In this document: piece by piece, positions 43,729 to 48,288 of the stretch
Layout of the letters: every line of letters begins with the position of its first letter
Numbering within the stretch: position 1 is the stretch's first letter
The notes under the pieces: generated by a model
What the model saw: only the letters and a program-made list of their open reading frames with translations
The model's database searches: none
What the model was told of the DNA's origin: nothing
Assembly (NCBI RefSeq): GCF_005886535.1
Contig: NZ_PNDS01000003.1
Location: 1-48,288, forward strand
Length of the DNA stretch: 48,288 bases
Direction: 5' to 3'
Source: Pseudoalteromonas sp. S2755
GTDB lineage: Bacteria; Pseudomonadota; Gammaproteobacteria; Enterobacterales; Alteromonadaceae
Program-made: the position numbers and the translations under genes

Positions 43729-46700
43729 CTAACTACAGTAATGGCTTACTGCTTCTTTTACCTTACGAGATTTGTCTTTTTTCAATAGAGCTAGCAATAC
43801 TTCAGCATCTGCTTCTTGGCTTAATATTTCAGGAAGTTCAGCGCGGCGACCTGCGTGTAGGTAGCTCAAACTCTGTTTAAAACTGCCATATTGGCCACGG
43901 GCATGTGCCACAATAAACTCACGACACACGTCAAAATGGCTGCGCTTAATACAAAACAGCATCAGGTGTTCGGATTTAACGCCGATATCAAATAACCAGG
44001 CGAGTATAAATGCCATACCGGTCTCGGATGCTTCACCTTCATACTCATCGCTGTTTGATAGATAAGTCTCAAAATCAATTTCATTGTGTGCCAGTTGGTG
44101 TAACAACCAAGGTTGCTCCATTTGTGCTTCAATTAATTTAAAGCCGCGATAGTCATGATTGAGAAGCAGACGTACCAGTTTGTTGCGACGCTTAACATCT
44201 AGCATCCACACAAATTGACGCAGACTATACATGTGGTATTCATCGGCATCGATACGCATAAACTCGGTGGATATTTGCTCTTTGAACAGCGCAGCCATGG
44301 CGTCAAACTCCATTTCGTTATCTAGATAAGCCATCGTTTGTTCAACAATCCCGTTAATACGATTGGACTGCACTTGAAGTTCAGCAACGCGCTTTACAAT
44401 AGCAGCACGTTCAACCTGCTCTGAGAATACCAATAAGGGTCCCGATGGCAGTTTGTCTTCATACCAAGCAAGCGGCACCTCATGATCGGCCATCACAATC
44501 ACGTAATTGTCTCCTTGCTGCTGTAACACAGTGCAGGCTTCCCAACTTCGACCATCAACATGACAAGGTTTATCATGTATTGAAAGGCTATCTGCCACAA
44601 TGGCTTTATGCAGCTTCTTTGGTAACTTTTCACCTTCACCGAAATACAGACAATCCTTACCTGACTCGTGTGCCAACGCATGCTCCCAAGAGTGCAGATT
44701 TAATTGCGCAAAAATATCTATCGCGCGGCGCAAATCATGATCAAAATCCACTGCAACTTCAGGATGTTTGAGTGATACATGATGTAAAAACTCAACTTTC
44801 GTGCACTCATTAATATACGCAAGCCCCCGCTCCATGGCTTTGGCTTTTTTACGCCCCATGCTGCCAAACATACTGGTATCATCACTGACTATTTCGCTGT
44901 AAATCTCTATCCAATTTACGTAACGCCCGAAGTCATAACGTTGATAACTCATTTCATAGGCATTCAGAATACCGCTATCTATTCCAGCTTTACTTAAGTG
45001 CTCATAGACATCAATCCCATCGAGTATATTGTTAAACTCTATATCCCAATGATCATCTGAATAAGCACGAAGCACATTGCGTGCAACCCTAACTGGCGCC
45101 AATGCAATAATAAATTGCCACAAACGATCTGCTTTATTTTGTAAGGGTAAAGGTAATTGCCGCAACCAAAATGCGGCTAAGGTAAAGCGCTGAAAGTCAT
45201 CATCATGATCTTTAAAAAGCTGATAACTGGGTTGCTGCTCACTAAATTTGTTTAAGTAAAGATCGCCGCGACAGCACTCATCTCGATACAAGTGTGGCTG
45301 TACTAGTGCCAATATACTGACCAAATCATCTTGCGGCGTGTCTGCAGTGAAGTGGTCACAGATCCGCGCTATTTGTTCCTCAGATAACCCTAGATTTTCA
45401 GGGTTATAATGGTCTGACTTTTTATGACATTTTTGAATTATGTGCTGGGCAGCGAGTTGCCAAATATGATTGTCGTTAAGATAAGTTACCAGTGCCTCTG
45501 TAATATCGTCGCCAATACGCTGATTGTAATCACAATGAAGGTGATAGCTGGCCAGTGTCATTAAGCCCATATCCGATTGTGGCCACTGCTCTGGATGGCA
45601 CAGCGCACGGGATGAGCGAAAATGCTCATCAACCAACTTAAGATGCTTGCGGCACAGTAATTCATCTTGGTTGGTGAAGTGATGAAATATCGATTGGATG
45701 TTTTTGGCTTTGGCACTTTCTGCTGCGCTCTTGATATCAGACACGGAGAGTTGAGTATAACGCTGATAATAGGCTTCTCTAGAAAGTAGCGCCTCATCAC
45801 CTTCGGTAAGTGATGCCATCATATATTTACTAAACTCACGTTTGCCAAGAGCATGGTAAAATACGTCAATCACGCGCAAGTATTGCTGAGCGCGAGCTTG
45901 TAGTAAGCTCGTTTCTGTATCTTTGCGTACCGTAAGCGTCAGCACCATGCCATTTGGTTGTGTATATTCAACTTCTTCACTGAAGTGATCAGTCAGTAAA
46001 TCGCCCCGTACAAGACTGAGCACCGACTCCAATTCGTCGGCTATACCTTGGTTATTGCGCTCGAAACTACTCAATTGATCAATAAGATGCTCAGCCATGT
46101 CACTGGCATGCAGTTTCGCTAATTCAAGTACATCAACTTCACAGAGTGTTTCTAACACGGTGTGTGGCTCACCACTTTCAATATAGCGCCACAATGATTC
46201 ACCTTGGGGCATAGCTAGCACTAAGGGCTTCAATAAATTGCTACCATAGTTAAGTTCATATTTTCTCTCGTCTCTTGCGAGATAGGCGCGATATTTTGCA
46301 CGCGCAGTAATGGCACTCTGTGCTATTTTAACGAGCGGCCCTACAACCTGTGATTGGACTTTTTGCTGTAAATCATACGCTTCATTTTCGAGCGTGCTGC
46401 CAAAAAATGGCATTGCCATAAAGCTATCTTTGGCTTCTTCATCGTCATAAAAACAAGTATGAGGGAATAGTGATTGGTAGAGAGACACGACGGGTTGATA
46501 AGTACTTAAGTCTTCTTCTTCATCCTCATCGCACATAGTATCGACATGCTCAAGTAATACAGGCTCTGCTTGGAAACGTGCAACGACTAATGCTTTAAAT
46601 TGTTCGTAGTGCTCGGGGTGCTGGCATAAATATTCCCCCAATGGCTGGTAGCTACAATCGTCACTATATCGATCATTTTGGAACATACCAGATCTAAAGT

Positions 46701-47316
46701 TATCGTTGTCACACCATATAAATGCTTTGATTATTTCTTTGTGCCAGCCATGCTCATGAAGCAACGAACTTAAATAGCTTTCGTAACCGCAGGCATGCTC
46801 ATCATCCCAGTAAGGCACAAAAAACTGTGCAAGCAAGAAGGTGTACCGTATATCCGTCTTTGCAAGCATATATAATGCTTCTACGCCAAATACCCGCATA
46901 TCATCAAGCCACATTTCATCTGTGTCGTTTTGGCGTCGACTATAAGCAACGATGGCTTGGGCGGTTTCTACAACAACCTCTTTAATTTCAGGATATTGCA
47001 GAGCTGCTGCAAACAGAATGACTTCAGAAATATAAGTTTCAGTATCATCATCTATAGGATGGTTATAGTGGTGCGATCCGCCTTCTTGGCCTAAGTTTAA
47101 CGCAGACTGCAGCAAATTAAGGTTGTTGCCGCTATCTTGTGGTTGTAGGCGGCGTTTACCGTCTTTTCCCAGTTGCTTAAACTCAACATCAAATTGACTA
47201 TCGCTAAAAGCCCTATCCTCATCTAATAAAGCTTTATATTGTGTTAATGCTAGTTTGATTTGTTGCGGGTCTTGAATATCCAGCGTGATAATCTGGTTTT
47301 TATCGAATTGATTCAT
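43729..47316 (-). CDS. Unrecognised 1195-residue cytoplasmic protein
   Basis: I do not recognise this large acidic protein. There is no signal peptide, membrane segment, Walker motif or obvious catalytic signature. It is rich in amphipathic helix-like segments, and the C-terminal part (from about 1080) has paired-helix units, the last being PEILSQEADAEVLLALLKKDKSRKVKEAVSHYC, which resembles a HEAT repeat. A short beta-rich stretch lies near 935-990 (ACTVLQQQGDNYVIVMADHEVPLAWYEDKLPSGPLLVF in pieces). An alpha-solenoid scaffold is the most likely form, by inference. The ATG at 47316 has no clear ribosome site. It lies in an accessory block with the 101-residue gene upstream. Confidence 0.85.
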   Translation of the reverse strand: MNQFDKNQIITLDIQDPQQIKLALTQYKALLDEDRAFSDSQFDVEFKQLGKDGKRRLQPQDSGNNLNLLQSALNLGQEGGSHHYNHPIDDDTETYISEVILFAAALQYPEIKEVVVETAQAIVAYSRRQNDTDEMWLDDMRVFGVEALYMLAKTDIRYTFLLAQFFVPYWDDEHACGYESYLSSLLHEHGWHKEIIKAFIWCDNDNFRSGMFQNDRYSDDCSYQPLGEYLCQHPEHYEQFKALVVARFQAEPVLLEHVDTMCDEDEEEDLSTYQPVVSLYQSLFPHTCFYDDEEAKDSFMAMPFFGSTLENEAYDLQQKVQSQVVGPLVKIAQSAITARAKYRAYLARDERKYELNYGSNLLKPLVLAMPQGESLWRYIESGEPHTVLETLCEVDVLELAKLHASDMAEHLIDQLSSFERNNQGIADELESVLSLVRGDLLTDHFSEEVEYTQPNGMVLTLTVRKDTETSLLQARAQQYLRVIDVFYHALGKREFSKYMMASLTEGDEALLSREAYYQRYTQLSVSDIKSAAESAKAKNIQSIFHHFTNQDELLCRKHLKLVDEHFRSSRALCHPEQWPQSDMGLMTLASYHLHCDYNQRIGDDITEALVTYLNDNHIWQLAAQHIIQKCHKKSDHYNPENLGLSEEQIARICDHFTADTPQDDLVSILALVQPHLYRDECCRGDLYLNKFSEQQPSYQLFKDHDDDFQRFTLAAFWLRQLPLPLQNKADRLWQFIIALAPVRVARNVLRAYSDDHWDIEFNNILDGIDVYEHLSKAGIDSGILNAYEMSYQRYDFGRYVNWIEIYSEIVSDDTSMFGSMGRKKAKAMERGLAYINECTKVEFLHHVSLKHPEVAVDFDHDLRRAIDIFAQLNLHSWEHALAHESGKDCLYFGEGEKLPKKLHKAIVADSLSIHDKPCHVDGRSWEACTVLQQQGDNYVIVMADHEVPLAWYEDKLPSGPLLVFSEQVERAAIVKRVAELQVQSNRINGIVEQTMAYLDNEMEFDAMAALFKEQISTEFMRIDADEYHMYSLRQFVWMLDVKRRNKLVRLLLNHDYRGFKLIEAQMEQPWLLHQLAHNEIDFETYLSNSDEYEGEASETGMAFILAWLFDIGVKSEHLMLFCIKRSHFDVCREFIVAHARGQYGSFKQSLSYLHAGRRAELPEILSQEADAEVLLALLKKDKSRKVKEAVSHYCS

Positions 47317-47442
47317 ATCGTTATTTCTAATTGAATTTAACGTATAGCCGCACTAATCGGACTATAGAGTAGAAAAATAATGAAGCACAGCTCTGTAAAC
47401 TGCGGTAATTTCAAGTAAATATTAAAAATCAGCGGGTGTCGA

Positions 47443-47748
47443 TTACGAGCTAGTATCGTCAGCTTGCAGCTCTTTTAATCTATCGATATCTATTTGGCAG
47501 TCCTGCTTTGCCTTTTTCTGTTGATCGGGTGTCATATCATTCCAATGAATATAACCACCGTGCGCGTGTGGTGCATTGTATAAATAGTTAGCGAATTTCT
47601 TGTTGCCACTACCTGAGACTAACCCTCTTACAGAGCCCTGTTTATCAGCAGCCCACAGTGCAACACGTTTAAATTCTAGTTCTCCAGAAGCGCTAATACG
47701 AAATGAATACCAATCTTCAGCGGCACTAATGTGCAGTTCCTTATCCAT
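47443..47748 (-). CDS. Unrecognised 101-residue protein
   Basis: I do not recognise this small protein. It begins MDKELHISAAEDWYSFRISASGELEF, is rich in aromatic residues and glycine in the middle (VSGSGNKKFANYLYNAPHAHGGYIHW in pieces) and ends in an acidic, lysine-rich helix. There is no signal peptide or membrane helix, and only one cysteine. AAGGT lies before the ATG, which supports it being real. It lies 126 bases upstream of the 1195-residue gene on the same strand, so the two could be cotranscribed. Confidence 0.75.
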   Translation of the reverse strand: MDKELHISAAEDWYSFRISASGELEFKRVALWAADKQGSVRGLVSGSGNKKFANYLYNAPHAHGGYIHWNDMTPDQQKKAKQDCQIDIDRLKELQADDTSS

Positions 47749-47987
47749 GCTTTACCTTTTATAGTTCCTTAATATTAACACTATTATTTCGAATCCATAT
47801 AACTAGGTCAACATCAAACTGATCGTTAAGTTTTTGATAAATATTAATAAAAAGTAAAAAATTGCACACTTATAATAAGGTTCTGAGCGATAACCGCAAA
47901 TCTACTCAATCACGTTAAGTGCTAGATCTGGCCAGTCCAACATCCGTACACTGCGTATCCTAAGCGCTTCAACTTAGGAGAAATAAC

Positions 47988-48143
47988 ATGGCTCTATCTA
48001 CAACTTTCAAGGCACTACACCAACAATCAGCCCCGCTTTTTCTAGCTAACTGCTGGGATCCATCATCAGCGCTTATCATAGAGCAGGCTGGTGGTCAGGC
48101 CGTTGCGACAACAAGCTGGGGTATGTCTAATCATCAGGGCTAG
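47988..48143 (+). pseudogene. 5' fragment of an isocitrate-lyase/PEP-mutase family gene
   Basis: The ATG at 47988 has a good AGGAGA upstream. The 51 codons encode FKALHQQSAPLFLANCWDPS, then SALIIEQAGGQAVATTSWG, the N-terminal pattern of the isocitrate lyase/phosphonomutase superfamily (about 250-290 aa in full), where members read ALH...PNxWDxxSA...GxxAxATTSxG. The frame ends in TAG exactly where a repeat element begins (48144 onward). The normal continuation would be a Tyr codon (TAT or TAC) after Gly, so insertion after TA fits. The rest of the gene could lie beyond the window. Confidence 0.7.
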
Positions 48144-48288
48144 AAACCTGAGCTTCGGATAATTAATGCCTTTCTAGCAGCCAGTTTTAGCGCTACCTGC
48201 GTTGAATTCACTTCCAATAGCCAGCTATTGGTGCGTAAATTCGCCTTGCCTACAAGGATGTAGGTACCTGGGCGGTAGCAGGACGCGA
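48144..48288 (+). repeat. Repeat or insertion element with hairpins, interrupting the preceding gene, continuing past the edge
   Basis: The element begins with the 23-nt sequence also found after mnmE (48145-48167). It contains two clear dyads: CCAATAGC / GCTATTGG at 48214-48231 and CCTACA / TGTAGG at 48249-48264. No transposase reading frame is visible in these 145 bases. It is either the end of an insertion sequence or a small non-coding repeat of a dispersed family. Confidence 0.6.

Overview
The window looks like the origin-proximal part of the main chromosome of a marine gammaproteobacterium of the Alteromonadales, most like Pseudoalteromonas. This rests on gene order and protein character (dnaA-dnaN-recF-gyrB-glyQS, rpmH-rnpA-yidD-yidC-mnmE, def-fmt-rsmB-trkA, fadBA), not on any database search. 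Coding is dense, moderate in GC, and nearly all genes are intact housekeeping genes.

Layout. 1-211: an rrn P1-type promoter on the minus strand fires leftward out of the window, so an rRNA operon probably lies just beyond the left edge; the next gene, yrdA, also neighbours an rRNA operon in E. coli. 212-9039: yrdA, DUF1488, aroE, a truncated haemoglobin, a chemoreceptor with a CXXCH haem site, hemF, tsaC, yrdD, smg, dprA and a LysM protein. 9167-16301: def-fmt-rsmB-trkA on the plus strand, facing a PilZ protein, an unrecognised gene and trkH on the minus strand; trkA and trkH form one potassium uptake system. 16364-24933: yigZ, pepQ and slt (minus), fadBA and tusA (plus), and a small lipoprotein (minus). 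25005-34190: dnaA-dnaN-recF-gyrB and, after a terminator, glyQ-glyS, all on the minus strand.

The 608-base gap between dnaA and rpmH has 15 GATC sites, one perfect and two near-perfect DnaA boxes and an AT-rich tract. Gene orientation diverges here. It is either the replication origin or a heavily Dam/DnaA-controlled dnaA promoter. Two perfect 16-bp parS palindromes lie inside recF, so the ParB centromere zone falls in this window.

34799-43657: rpmH-rnpA-yidD-yidC and mnmE. Between yidC and mnmE, usually neighbours, sits an accessory block: a DUF1496 protein, a three-gene periplasmic thiol-redox cassette (CcdA-like, TlpA-like, and an unusual double-thioredoxin protein) and a membrane-anchored winged-helix/TPR regulator. 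After mnmE comes a second accessory block: a 1195-residue protein and a 101-residue protein, neither recognised, then the first 51 codons of an isocitrate-lyase/PEP-mutase-family gene cut off by a repeat element at the right edge. A 23-nt sequence at the start of that repeat also occurs, in the same orientation, immediately after mnmE, so the block is bracketed by direct copies. I found no tRNA gene, CRISPR array, prophage or complete transposase.
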